Source: Sarcophilus harrisii (lineage: Eukaryota; Chordata; Mammalia; Dasyuromorphia; Dasyuridae). From it: a stretch of DNA of 64,000 nt. Positions 45,198-57,729 of the stretch are shown here, piece after piece. A program made the position numbers and the translations under genes. The stretch covers positions 364,051,138 through 364,115,137 of the forward strand of contig NC_045426.1 in the NCBI RefSeq assembly GCF_902635505.1, written 5' to 3'. The notes beneath the pieces are model-generated. The model was not told the DNA's origin. It saw only the letters and a program-made list of their open reading frames with translations, and ran no database searches. Within the stretch, counting starts at the first letter, position 1. Every line of letters starts with the position of its first letter.

Positions 45198-45879
45198 AAA
45201 TATGTGTATGGTATATATACTTATATATATAGTATGTATATGTGTATATATATGTTTTTCCCATAGGATGGGAATAGGGATTGTTTCATTCTTTATATTT
45301 GAATTTCCAATGTCTAGCCTATTTATAGTAGGTATTTAATTATGTTTATTGATTGGCTGACCCAGCTCTAAATCTCTTATTCTATGCTTTAATAGAGAAA
45401 GGGACAAAAAAGAACTATTAGTATGCTTCTAATTAAGTGGAAACGAAGTGGAGAAACTATATACTATATAAATTCTTGGTAGAAAAACCCAGATTGAGTC
45501 ATTTATATCCTGTCTTTCAAAAGATCTTAGTAAATATAAATCCAGAAGAAATCTAATATTATTATTATCTAATTCTATTTCCTTATTTTACAAATTGGGC
45601 CTTAGGAAACCAAGACCCAAAGTCTAGTCTAGAAATTTCTAGACCCAGAAGATATACATTCTGGGGAAATTCAAGAAAAGGGAAAGGTCAGGAGCAGGAC
45701 ATTTAATTAGGGCATACACTGAGAAAGACTAGAGTAGAAGTTTTTGTGAACTATAGTATTCCTTTGGATTAATTTTGTTCTTTACTAAATGTAAATGCTC
45801 CAGAGGGGCAACAAGATATAATTCAGCTTAGTGCTTTATTTATTTATTAATTTATTTGTCTATTTATTTGTTGAGTATT

Positions 45880-48260
45880 AATTTTGATTTGTTAAGGCAA
45901 ATATTAAGATTAGTAAAAAGGAAGGAGAAATAAAAATAATAAGTAAAGAATATGGATATAACCAAAACAACTCAATCATAAAATTATTTTAAAATGTAAT
46001 AAACAATGAAAATGGAAAATGGTCATCAGAAATTCCATTGATACTGATTGCAATCATCTTATACAGATATTTAACCCCTAGAAATCTTTGCTCACAGCAA
46101 AAAGACCAAAGGAATCCAGAAAATGCTTTAGTTAGTAAATATTTTACTTACTTGCCAAATGGAGAGAAATGGAAGCCAAAGACAACAGTGATTTAAAATA
46201 TAAATTTATCTATAATCTTACAAAGAAAGATGATGAACAATTATTTAGCAATATTGTATCATAAGTCAGAAGTGGTGAATGGTAAAATTTGAAGAAAATT
46301 TGGCAAGAGTGCCAACTAAGAAAGTTATCCCAAGGTCATTTAAGGACAAAAATGAAAGGAGGACAACAGAGAGAAGAAAAATAGAAAAGATCTATGAAGA
46401 TTACTATAGCAAAATGTATTCATGACCAATATCAGTGGAACTACCACAATTGGACACTAACATTCCAGACCCAGATGTTCTTATAAGGGAGATAGAAATG
46501 AAACATAAGAAAACAAAGATATGAAAAGCAGCTGCATTGGACTAAGTTATATAGAGAGCATCCATGTTGGAGAAAAGGAGGAGAAAAGGGATGTGAAGTG
46601 GGGGAAGATGCTGCAGACCAGGAAAGAATCTTATACCTTGTACTACTCTGTACTCTGCCCCTTTCCCCACCTCCCCCCACCCCCACAAAAAAAAGGAAAT
46701 GAGAAATCAATAAAAGAACTACTATCCATATGCCTACTTTCCCATCTCTTTGGTGATTTTTGTTGTTCAGTTGTTTCAGTCCTATCTGAATCTTCATGGC
46801 CCATTTGGGTTTTCTTGGCAAACATACTGGAGTAGCTTACCATTTCCCTCTCTAGCTCATTTTCCAGATGAAGAATTGAGTCAGACAGGAATAAGTGACT
46901 TGTCCAGGATCACACATCTAATAAGTATCCAAGGTCCAGGATCACGGGTCTAATAAGTAAGTATCTATTTGAAATCAAGTTCTCTTCTCTCTAGGACCTG
47001 CACTCTATTGATTTCCATCAATGCAAATTGTTATTCCAGTTATCCCTAAACAAATCAAATACAAACTCAATGAAAGTATTAGTAGAGAAAAAGCAAGTTT
47101 TCAGGAGCAATATTCAACAATGAACCATATTTCTACCATTTCATAATTGGCTGAAAGATGTAAAGAATGTAAAAACTTATTTGTGCTTAATTTTTTGTTG
47201 ATTATGAAAAAATACTGCTTCAAAAACTTTTTCTCCTCCTTTCTCCAACAAAGTGTTTCCTACCCATACATGAAAAGTCATTCAAGCTCTTTTTAAAGAT
47301 ATAACAAAAGAAATAATCCTGTTCAGTCATCCTTTGATCATAAAAATCAAGTGAGGCATAAAATGGGAAGATGGATGCATTGCAAAAGTGATGTGATAGA
47401 GATCAAATGTAGAATCTAATACAGAGGCTTTTTCCATGAATAGTGAAATCTTCCAAATATTTTCATTTGTGGATGGCATTTGACTAGTTGTACCAAGCCC
47501 TAGAACACCACAAAGTCTCCTGGAAGAGGTGCATTTTAGCTACACAAAAGAATTTGGCCTAACTTGATATGGGAACGAAATGGAGGAAAAATGTCTGTGG
47601 CTCAGATTATTACATGCAATTGTATAGAAGTTGTATAGAATTTGTTCATCAGCATGGGTTTCTGGGACAGACAGTTCAGATGGACAATTGGTTCCAGAAC
47701 CAAACAGGAGCTGGTGATTTGGTTGGATAGTAAAGAACTTAATAAATGCTTGCTGATTGATTGTATTGCCTTTGGAAAATTACAAAGTTCCTTTAATGAG
47801 CCCAAGCTTCCCATGGAAAGGCTCTTCTACTGGTATTGTTATATATTAATGAGTTATGGAATACAACAGTTTCTGAAAAACTTTAAATAAATATCACATA
47901 GAAGACAATGGAGATACCCAATAGGTGTGAATGGACTGTAACATATAATCAATGAAGATCTCTATAGAAGAATAGGGCTATCAGTGAGATACCCTATTTT
48001 CAATAGGGTCAAAAATGAATGTTAGGAAGAAAAGATGAGTCTTTACCTATCAAGGGTGAGAGATGACAGTTGGGCAATCAGAGAAGAACTCCACTGATAT
48101 CCTTACAGTGTCAGGAAGAAGGATCACAGTATGTTGGATGGATCAACCTATAGCAAAGTTTTGGAAAGACTTGAACAAGAATTCCATTGGAAAAGCTGGC
48201 ATGGATAGGTTACTATTTATTTATTGGAGGAAACTCCCACATCAATGATATCACAGATCT
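45880..48260 (+). mobile_element. RTE-type LINE fossil, RT region to C-terminus
   Basis: Plus-strand landmarks in order: KIEKIYEDYYSKMYS (about 46380), IPDPDVLIREIEMKHKKTK (about 46460-46520), which fits the RTE pattern 'FY..LF....VL..EV..A...MK.GKAPGPD', and DDSWAIREELH, then SVRKKDHSMLDGS-like sequence (48060-48150), which fits the RTE end 'DDRW..RV..W.PRD.KR..GRPP.RW.D'. A SINE interrupts it at 46757. Many stops. It may be the same family as 22807-24960. Confidence 0.55.
46757..47020 (-). repeat. tRNA-head/CORE/RTE-tail SINE with an internal 32-bp tandem duplication
   Basis: Tail at the left ('tttttgttgttcagttgttt'), CORE, then GTCCAGGATCAC at 46902 repeated at 46934 (unit 32 bp, two copies), then the head ('tgcactctattgatttcc'). 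It lies inside the RTE LINE. Confidence 0.8.
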
Positions 48261-48264
48261 GTTT

Positions 48265-48700
48265 TAGAATTTGGTTGCTGATTTTTACTATCCTTCCTCT
48301 TGTAAATCAATACTAAATCAATACTTTGCCTCTGATTATTTGGAAAGAATCATACAATGATAACAACAAGATCCACACAAAACAATCTTAACAATTCTTT
48401 CCTAATTGATATTCTATCACACCTCCCAGAGTTGATGCTCCAAACCTTTCCTCTTCTTAGGTGTCCTGTACCTAGGTCTTCCTTCCTCTCCCCCCATCCC
48501 CAGACTCCAGTCAAATCTGCTTCCAAAGCAGAAGACAGGAAATAGAGATGACCCATCATACCTTCCTCTAATCCATTTGACCATTGATTCCCATATGCTC
48601 ACTTCTCTTTTGTTTCCCTGCCCTATCCCAAGTTCCTGGAATTTACCTAAATGTTAGTTTCTATTCATTTTAGTTTGAAGCATTTCTACTTTAAAATATT
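48265..48700. other. Unassigned sequence
   Basis: No gene or repeat recognised. Frames on both strands at 48350-48600 overlap and are C/T-rich; chance. Confidence 0.35.
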
Positions 48701-48704
48701 TTTA

Positions 48705-49041
48705 AATTCTATTTTTAATTTATAAAACAAGCATTTACACAATACAGTAGAACATAAAAAGATGACTGCACTCCAACTCCAACTGTAACTGCAATTCTAT
48801 TATGGACAACTTGCTATTCCTTTTATTTTATTTTTGTCTTTTTAATTTTTAAAATTTTTAAAAAATTATTTTATTTTTAATTTATAGAATAAAACAAGCA
48901 TTTCTATAACAGTATAATAAAAAGTTGTACATGAAACTGCTTGCTATTCCTTTTAAATATATATTAAAGTTATCAGAATTTTTTTCCTTTTTTTCTACAT
49001 TTCTTCCCTGCTCTATAGATAGATACCCATCTAACCCAACC

Positions 49042-49086
<45 letters not shown>

Positions 49087-49335
49087 ACACATACACATAC
49101 ATTATTTTATACATTCAATTGCCAAGAGAATATTATATACAGTAATAACTATATCATTTCAGAAATGACTTTGAGTCATTTTGACATTTATTAAACCCAA
49201 ATTAATTATAAAGTACATATGAAGACACTGCATCTAGAGAAAAAACTGATATATATTTGTATAGAATAATTTTATGTATATATTTCTTTTACATATATAA
49301 TAAAGTTATCATGTGACTTTTCCCCTTTTTTTCTT
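48705..49335. repeat. Repeated AT-rich unit, about three eroded copies, with a (CA)n microsatellite
   Basis: 'aaaacaagcatttacacaat' (48726) recurs as 'aaaacaagcatttctataac' (48892). Both are followed by a 'cttgctattccttt' block (48811 and 48940). The end 'ataataaagttatcatgtga' near 49300 matches 'atattaaagttatcagaatt' near 48960. (CA)n runs from about 49045 to 49100. Confidence 0.6.
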
Positions 49336-49524
49336 CCCTCTTTGTTCCACTCACTCATCTTAGAGATGGTTACACAATTTTACCTAAACTAATTAATAAT
49401 CAATGTCAACTCAAATTAAATAACATTTCTAATTTTTAAAATTCCTCCCCTCTTTGGATCTTGTTGCAAATCCTTGTTCTTACTTAAATAAATGTGGTTA
49501 AAATTTCTGTTTAAAATTCCTCCT

Positions 49525-49659
49525 GCTCTTTCTTTCTTTCTTTCTTCCTTTCTTCCTTTTATCCTTTCCTTTCTTCCATCCCTTCTTTCCTTCCTTCCTT
49601 CCATCCCTTCTTTCCTTTCTCCCTCCCTCCTTCTTTCTTTCTCTTTCTTTCTTTCTTTC

Positions 49660-49729
<70 letters not shown>

Positions 49730-49985
49730 TTCCTTCCTTCCATCCTTCCATCCTTTCCTTCCTTCCATCCCTTCATTCCTTCTTTCCTTCCTTCCTTCCT
49801 CCTTTCCTTCCTCCCTCCCTCCTTCTTTGTTTCTTTTTTCCTTCCTTCCTTCCTCCCTTCCTGCCTCCCTCCCTCCTTCCATCCCTTCTTTCCTTTCCTT
49901 TCCTTCCTTCCTTCCTTCCTTCCTTCCTTCCTTCCTTCCTTCCTTCCTTCCTCCTTTCCTTCCTCCCTCCCTCCTTCTTTCTTTC

Positions 49986-50064
<79 letters not shown>
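49525..50064. repeat. Tetranucleotide (TTTC/TTCC) microsatellite, about 540 bp
   Basis: TTTC, TTCC and CCTCCC units in blocks. The block order TTCC, CTCCCTCC, then a long TTTC run occurs at about 49600-49730 and again at about 49945-50064, so part of the array has been duplicated. It accounts for every open frame of 80-202 codons here on both strands. Confidence 0.97.
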
Positions 50065-50205
50065 CTTAATGGAGAATCTTTTGCTATTCTTTCCTCTTAG
50101 TGAGTAAAGTATAGTAAGAGTAACTTTTTATTTTGCAGAAGTGGAGAAGTTGAGTCATTCCTTACCCATGCCATAACTTTCCTCTCTTCTAAAGCCAGCC
50201 TATCT

Positions 50206-50448
50206 CTTATTCAGTTGTTTCCAACCCTTCATGGTTTCATTTGGGATTTTCTTGGAAAAGATACTGGAATGGTTTGCTATTTCCTTCTCCATCTCATTTG
50301 ACTGATGAGGAAATTGAAGCAATCAGGGTTAAATGCCTTGCCCAGGGTCACACAGCTAGTAGGTGTCTGAGACAAGATTTGAACTCTGGAAGATGAGTTT
50401 ATCTGACTTCAGGCCCTGTATTCTATACACTGATCTACCTAGCTGCCT
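50206..50448 (-). repeat. tRNA-head/CORE/RTE-tail SINE
   Basis: Well-preserved order from the tail ('tcagttgtttccaacccttc') through 'ggtttgctatttccttctcc' and 'cttgcccagggtcacacagc' to the head ('ctgatctacctagctgcc'). Confidence 0.88.
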
Positions 50449-50476
50449 TCCAGTATATCTTACTTCTACCCAAATA

Positions 50477-51376
50477 CAGCCAGACCTTGTTTTATTGTGC
50501 TTCCCTTTATTGCATTTTGCAAATATTGTGAGGTTGGGTGTTGTTTGTTTTTACAAATGGAAGGTATGTCCTAATCCTGTATTGAGTACCATTCTTCCAA
50601 CAGCATGTGCTTACATTTTTTGTCTCTGTCACATTTTGGTAATTCTTGAAATATTTTAAACTTTTTCATTATTATTATACATGTTATGATGATCAGTGAT
50701 CTTTGAGGTTACTTTTGTAGCTATTTAAAAGCTCTCTGAACCATACCTATATAAGATAGTGAGCGTAATGATAAATGTTATGTGTATTCTTACTGCTCTA
50801 CCAACTGGCCATTTCCGTGTCTCTCTCTGTTTCTGTGGGCTTTCCTATTTCCTGAGACACAATAATATTGAACACTATTTATTTGATAAAGCAGCAATAG
50901 GGTTTGAGAGGATTGACTACAACTTTGAAAAAAGTTCTACATGTGGATAAAGTGCTATTAAACGGAATTGCATGCTACAGAGAAATCTTCCATGAAAGGA
51001 AGGGTCAATCAATGAGGTAAAATTCAATGTTGTCTTATTTTAAGAAATTGCCACAGGTACCCAATCTTCAGCAACCAACACCTTCATCAGTCAGAAACTT
51101 TTAATATTAAAGCAAGACCCTCCACTAGCAAAAAGCTATGACTCACTGAATGCTTATCATTGTTAGATTTTTTTTAGCAATAAAATATTTCAAAATTAAG
51201 ATATATACATTTTAAAGATATTGCACTCTTGTTCACATGATAGATGACCATATAGTGTACATATAATTTTTATATGCACTGGAAAACAAAAAAACTCATG
51301 TAATTTGCTTTAATGTGATATTTGCTTTATTGTGATAGTATGGAACTGAACCTGCAATATCTTTAAGGTCTGCATG
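50477..51376 (+). mobile_element. Tigger1-like DNA transposon, internally deleted
   Basis: TcMar-Tigger elements move by a DDE transposase and use TA target sites. The left end CAGCCAGACCTT (preceded by TA) matches AAGGTCTGCATG at the right end. The left 390 bp follow the Tigger1 5' region ('ttccaacagcatgtgcttac', 'gtctctctctgtttctgtgg', 'cctgagacacaataatattg'). At about 50875 it jumps to the transposase C-terminus: DKAAIGFERIDYNFEKSS, then matches to LSYFKKLP and RQDPPLAKS-type sequence, then the 3' end 'atttgctttattgtgatagt'. The catalytic core is missing, so it is a roughly 900-bp non-autonomous relic. Confidence 0.85.
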
Positions 51377-51939
51377 CATCCTTCCTATCACCCTGGTTGA
51401 TGGCCCTACCTAGATGCTTCACACAGCCTTTCTCTTGGGCTGAAGCATAAGAGGAGCATATGAAAACATAATTCTTTTTTGTAGGTAGTGTCTCTTCTTT
51501 TCTTCTTTTTAATATTACATCTATATTTTATTTTTTTAATTAAAGCTTTTTATTTACAAAACATATGCCTGGGTATTTTTCAACATTGACCCTTGCAAAA
51601 CTTTCTGTTCCAAATTTTTCCCTCCTTCCCCCCACCCTCTCCCCTAGATGGCAGGTAATTCAATATATGTTAAATATGTTAAATCTAATATATGTATACA
51701 TATTTATACAGTTATCTTGCTGCAGAAGAAAAATTGGACCTAGAAAGAAAAAAAATAAACCTGAGAGAAAAAAAATGCAAGCAAACATCAACAGAAAGCG
51801 TGAAAATTCTGTTGTGGTACACACTCAATTCCCACATTTCTCTCTCTGGGTGTAGTTGGCTTTCTTCATCACTGAACAATTGGAATTGGTTTGAATTATC
51901 TCATTGTTGAAGAGAGCTACGTTCATTAGAATTGATCAT

Positions 51940-54900
51940 TGTATATTCTTGTTGTTGTCGTGCATAATGATCTTCTGGTTCTGCTCATTTCACTTAGTAT
52001 CAGTTCATGTATGTCTCTCCAGGATTCTCTAAAATCATCCTGCTGGTCATTTCTTACAGAACAATAATATTCTATAGCATTCATATACTATAATTTATTC
52101 AGCCATTCTCCAACTGATGGGCATCCACTCATTTTCCAGTTTCTTGCCACTACAAAGAGAGCTGCTACTAACATTTTTGCATATGTGGGTCCCTTTCCCT
52201 CCTTTAAGATCTCTTTGGGATATAAGCCCAGTAGAAACACTGCTGGATCAAAGGGTATGCATAGTTTGATAATTGTTTGAGCATAGTTCCCAACTGTTCT
52301 CCAGAATGGTTGGATCTGTTCACAGTTTCACAAGCAATGTATTAGTGTCCCAGTTTTCCCACATCCCCTCCAAAATTTGTAGTTATTTTTTTTTCTGTCA
52401 TCTTAGCCAATCTGACAGGTGTATAGTAGTATCTCAGAGTTAACTTAATTTGCATTTCTCTGATCAATACTGATTTGGAGCACCTTTTCATATGATTACA
52501 AATAGTTTTAATTTCTTCATCTGAAAATTGTCTGTTCATATCTTTTCACCATTTATCAATTGGAGAATGACTTGAATTCTTATAAATTTGAGTTAATTCT
52601 CTCTATATTTTAGAAATGAGGTCTTTATCAGAACCTTTGAATGTAAAAAATGTTTTTCTAATTTGTTGCTTCCTTTCTAATCTTGTCTGCATTAGTTTTG
52701 TTTGTACAAAAACTTTTTAACTTAATGTAATAAAAATTATCTATTTTGTGATTAATAATGATCTCTAGTTCTTCTTTGGTCACAAATTCCTTCCTCCTCC
52801 ACAGATCTGAGAGGTAAACTATCCTATGTTCTTCTAATTTATTTATAATATCATTCTTTATGTTTAAATCATGAACCTATTTTGACCTTATCTTGGCATA
52901 CGTATTAGGCATGGATCAATGCCTAGTTTCTGCCATACTAGTTTCCAATTTTCCCAGAAGTTTTTGTCAAATAGTGAATTCTTATCCTCAAAGCTGGGGT
53001 CTTTGGATTTGTCAAAAACTAGATTACTATAGTCATTGACTATTTTGTCCTGTGAACCTAACCGATTCCACTGATCAACTACTCTGTTTCTTAGCCAATA
53101 CCAAATGGTTTTGATGACTGCTGCTTTATAATATAGTTTTAGATCTGGTACAGCTAGGCCACCTTCATTTGATTTTTTTTTCCATTAATTCCTTGAAATT
53201 CTTGACTTTTTGTCCTTCCAGATGAATTTTGTTGTTATTTGTCAGTTATATGTCAGTAAAATAGTTTCTTGGGAATTTGATTGGTATAGCACTAAATAAC
53301 TAGATCATTATTAACTTAGGTAGTATTGTCATCTTTATTATATTCACTCGGCCTATTCAAGAACACTTGATATTTTTCCAATTGTTTAGATCTGACTTTA
53401 TTTGTGTGGAAGGTGTTTTGTAGTTTTGCTTATATAGTTCCTGACTTTCCTTTGGCAAATAGATCCCCAAATATTTTATATTATCCACAGTTATTTTAAA
53501 TGTAATTTCTCTTTGTATCTCTTGCTGTTGGATTTTGTTAATGATGTATTAAAATGCTGATTATTTATGTGGATTTATTTTGTATCCTGAAACTTTGCTA
53601 AAGTTGTGGATTATTTCTAATAATTTTTTAGTTTATTCTCCAGGGTTCTCTAAGTATACTATCCTACCATCTGCAAAGAGTGATAATTTGGTTTCCTCAT
53701 TACCTACTCTAATTCCTTTAATCCCTTTTTCTTCTCTTATTGCCAAAGTTAGCATTTCTAATACAATATTGAATAGTAATGGTGATAGTGGGCAATCTTG
53801 TCTTATCCCTGATCTTATTGGGAATGGTTCCAGTTTATCACAATTACATATGATGCTTGCTGATGGTTTTAAATAGATGTGACTGACTATTTTAAGGAAA
53901 TCTCCATTTACTGTCTAGTTTTTTAAATAGGCATGGATGTTGGATTTTATCAAATGTTTTTTCTGCATCTATTGTGATAATCATGTGTTTTTTGTTAATT
54001 TGGTTATTTGATATAGTCAATTATGCTAATAGTTTTCCTACTATTGAACTAGTCCTGCATTCCTGATATAAATTCTACTTGGTCATGGTGTATTATCCTG
54101 GGGATGATTTTCTGTAATCTCTTTGCTAATATTTTATTTAAGATTTTTGCATTAATATTCATTAGGGAGATTGGTCTATAATTTTCTTTCTCTGTATTTG
54201 TCCTACCTGGTTTAGATATCAGTACCATGTCTGTGTCATAATAGGAATTTGATAGAAATCCTTTGTTCCCTATTTTTAGTATTGGAATTAATTGTTCTTT
54301 AAATGTTTGGTAGGTAGAATTCACATGTAAATCCATCTAGTCCTGGGGATTTTTTCTTAGGGAGTTGACTAATAGCTTGTTCTATTTCTTTTTCTAAAAT
54401 GGGACTATTTAAGTAATTTATTTCCTCTTCTGTTAATTTGGACAATCTATAGTTTTGTAAATATTACTCCTTCACTTAGATTGTCAAATTTATTGGCATA
54501 AAGTTGGGCAAAGTAACTCCTAATTATTGCCCTCATTTCCTCTTCATTGGTGGAAAGTTCTCCCTTTTCATGTTTGAGACTAACAATTTGATTTTCCTCT
54601 TTCCTTTTTCTAATCAAATTTACTAAAGGTTTATCTATTTTGTTTGTTTTTTCATAAAACCAACTTTTAGTTTTATTTATTAATTCAATAGTTTTTTTAC
54701 TCTCAATTTTATTAATCTTTCCTTTTATTTTTAGAATTTCAAGTTTAGTATTTGATTGGGGGTTTTAATTTGTTCTTTTCCTAGCTTTTTTAGTTGCAAA
54801 CCCAATTCATTGATTTTGTCTTTCTCTATTTTATGCAACTAATCATCTAGAGATATAAAATTTCCCCTTATTACCACTTTGGCTGCATCCCACAAATTTT

Positions 54901-55735
54901 GGTATGTTGTCTCATTATTGTCATTCTCTTGAATGAAATTATTAATTGTGTCTATGACTTGCTGTTTTACCCATTCATTGTTTAGAATGAGATTATTTAG
55001 TTTAAATTACTTTTTGGTCTGTTTTCTCCTGGCCTTATATTGCATGTGATTTTTATTGCATCATGATCTGAAAAAAATGCATTTACTATTTCTGCCTTTC
55101 TGCATTTGATTTTGAGGTTTTTATGCCCTAACACATGGTCAATTTTTGTATAAGTTCCATGAACAGCTGAGAGAAAAGTAAACTTTCTCCATTTAATTTT
55201 CTCCAAAGAGCTAACATACCTAATTTTTGTGACATTACATTTACCTCCTTAACTTCTTTCTTATTTATTTTGTGGTTCGATTTATCTAGTTCTGAGAGAG
55301 CAAGGTTGAGATCCCTCACTAGAATAGTTTTGCTGTCTATTTCTTCTTGCATCTCTCTCAACTTCTTCTCTAGGAATTTTCATGCTAGGCCACTTGGTGT
55401 ATATATGTTTAGTATTGATATTGCTTCATTATCTATGGTACCTTTTAGTAAGCTATAGTTTCCTTCCTTATCTTTTTAAATTAGATCTATCTTTGCTTTA
55501 ACTTGATCTGAGATTAAGTTTGCTATCCCTGCTTTTTTTTCCTCACCTGAAGCATAATATATTCTGCTCTAGTCCTTTACCTTCACTCTATATGTATCAC
55601 TATGCTTTAAATGTATTTCTTGGAAACAACATATTGTAGGATTCTGGCTTTTAATTCAGTCTGCTATCCACTTTCGTTTTATGAGAGAATTCATGCCATT
55701 TACATTCACAATTAAAATAATTCTGTGTTTTCTGC
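51940..55735 (-). pseudogene. L1 ORF2 remnant with altered RT active site
   Basis: Endonuclease: VNGMNSLIKRK-type start near 55690 and ICCFQEIHLKH near 55610, with further EN frames at 55128-55361 and 54997-55206 (YTKIDHVLGH, FFSDHDAIKI). RT: 54049-54336 includes [20 protein letters not shown]. The active-site block reads [11 protein letters not shown]: the second catalytic aspartate of FADD is glycine (53666-53677). Stops and shifts elsewhere confirm loss of function. Confidence 0.85.
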
Positions 55736-56234
55736 CATCTTATTTACTCTATTCTATGCTTTTCTCTTTCTATCCCCTTTTCCTGCTCCCCAGTATTTTG
55801 CTTTTGATGACCACCTCCCTCAAATAGTTCTCCCCCTTTAAATCCCATCCTCCTTTTTTATACCTTTCCCCTAATTCTTGTTTTCCTTTATATTAGTCTT
55901 TCCCTTTCTTTCCCCCTTTCCCTCCTACTTCCCTATAAGATGAAACAAGTTTCTTTATGATACCAAATATGATATTCTCTTTTAGAGCCAAATCTGATGA
56001 GAGTAAGATTCACACAATGCTTATCCCCCTTCTCTTCTTTACCTCAATTATAATAGGTTTGTTTGCCTCTTTGTGAGATGTAATTTTTTCTTATTTTACC
56101 TTCTTTTTCCTCTTCTTCCAATATGATCCCTTTTCCATCTCCAATTTCATTTTCATATTATCATATTACAATCAAATTATACTTTCATTTTCTAAATATA
56201 CTTATAACAGAAAGATAATTCTCAAGAGTTTTTT

Positions 56235-57085
56235 ACTTTTTACCTTTTTATGCTTCTTTTGAGTTCTGTGTTTGGAGATCAAAATTTTTGTTCAGTTCTG
56301 ATCTTTTCATTAGAAATAGGTGAAATTCACCTATATCATTGAATATCCATCTTCCTTCCTGAAAGAGATTGCTCATTTTAGTTGGATAGTTTATTCTTGG
56401 CTGTGATCCCAGTTCCTTTGCTTTTTGGAATATCAGATTCCAGGCTCTTCAATCCTTTAAGGTGGAAGCTGCTAAATCCTGGGTAATCCTAATTGTGGCA
56501 CCTCGGTATTTAAATAGTTCCTTTCTGGCTGCTTATAATATCTTTTCCTTGGTATGATAGTTCTGAAATTTAGCTATGATATTCCTTGGGTATTTAATTT
56601 GGGGGTCTCTTTCAAGAAGTGATCAGTGAATTCTTTTGATGGCTATTTTACCTTCTGATTCTAAAATATCAGGGCAGTTTTCTTTTATGATTTCCTGTAA
56701 GAAAATGTCTTGGTCCTTTTTTTCATCATGGCTTTCAGAAAGCCCAATAATCTTTAGATTGTTTCTCCTAGATCTATTTTCCAGGTCACTTGTTTTTCCT
56801 ATGAGACATTTCATATTTTCTTCTATTTTTTCATTTTTTTGCTTTTATTTGATTCTTGAAGTCTTATTGAGTCATTCACTTCCATTTGTTCAATTGTGAT
56901 TTTTAGTGTATTATTTTTTTCAGTTACCTTTTTTAGCTCCTTTTGCAATTGGTCAATTAAATTTTTTGTTCATTGCATTCTTTTTCAATTTTTTCCATTG
57001 CTTCTTGCAATGATCTCATTTCATTTCACCATTTTTTTCTAACTCTCTTTTAAGATCCTTTATGCAATCTTTGAAGAAAGTCTTG
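56235..57085 (-). pseudogene. L1 ORF1 remnant
   Basis: A frame at 56623-56814 carries DLENRSRRNNLKIIGLSESH, the start of the ORF1 RNA-recognition domain. Downstream on the minus strand come EKILQAARKELFKYRGATIR, ITRDLAAS and PRINYPTKM (56580-56370), the C-terminal domain. It ends near FLMKRSELNKNFD. Broken by a few stops. Confidence 0.85.
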
Positions 57086-57729
57086 TGAAATGAGGACTAG
57101 CTCATGTCTCTCATTGGGATTCTTCTGGAATTACTTTGCCTTTAGGAACCTCAGGATTTAAGGTCTGTTCTTCTCTCTCTCCACAAAAGCTGTCTATGGT
57201 GAGAATTCTTTTTTGTTTTTTATTCATTTTTTTAAGGTTCGAGGTCTGTTCAATGCAAAGAAGGACAGCTGCTTTAATTTGCCTGGGGAAGTTCTGCTGA
57301 TTGAGTTCCAGTGCTGGATAATGGTGGCTAGGTCCGGTGTTCTTCCAGGACTCAGTGGTTTACAATTTGTCTTTTACATAAGACAAATCTGCCAAACCAC
57401 CTGCTTGCAACCAGGACAGAGTGGCCTAAGAAGCTCACAGAGGATTCTCAGGTGTGTGGAAGATACAGTACTCTGACTCTCCACTCTAGCTTCTTGCCCT
57501 GGTCTCCCTATGCTGTGGTCTGGGTTTGACAGACTGTTCCCCTGCCAGATTGAAACAGACTTGTTCTGAAGTTCTTCAAAGGTATCTTCTTCTAGAAATG
57601 TATTGTACTCCAAATATTTGTGGATTCTTTGACTTCAAAACCAGTTTAGAGGCTTAGTGTGCTGTTGATTTGAGAGAAGGTTACAGAGAGTAGTGTCTGC
57701 TCTCCACTATCTTGGCTCCACCCCACGGA

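Larger units (their letters stand above)
51535..57725 (-). mobile_element. Near-full-length L1, inactive
   Basis: About 6.2 kb. From right to left: 5' end 'ggagccaagatagtggagag' (complement of about 57700-57720), 5'UTR, ORF1 (about 56235-57085), spacer, ORF2 (about 51940-55735), 3'UTR, A-rich end near 51535. No clear TSD was seen. The 3'UTR ('cctgggtatttttcaacatt') resembles the copy at 63660 more than the tails at 13.9 kb, so it is a different subfamily. Multiple stops. Confidence 0.88.

Noticed and set aside
49492-50100. 202-codon Ser/Phe/Leu-rich open frame and the Lys/Glu/Arg-rich frames opposite
   Set aside because: They are translations of the TTTC/TTCC microsatellite.
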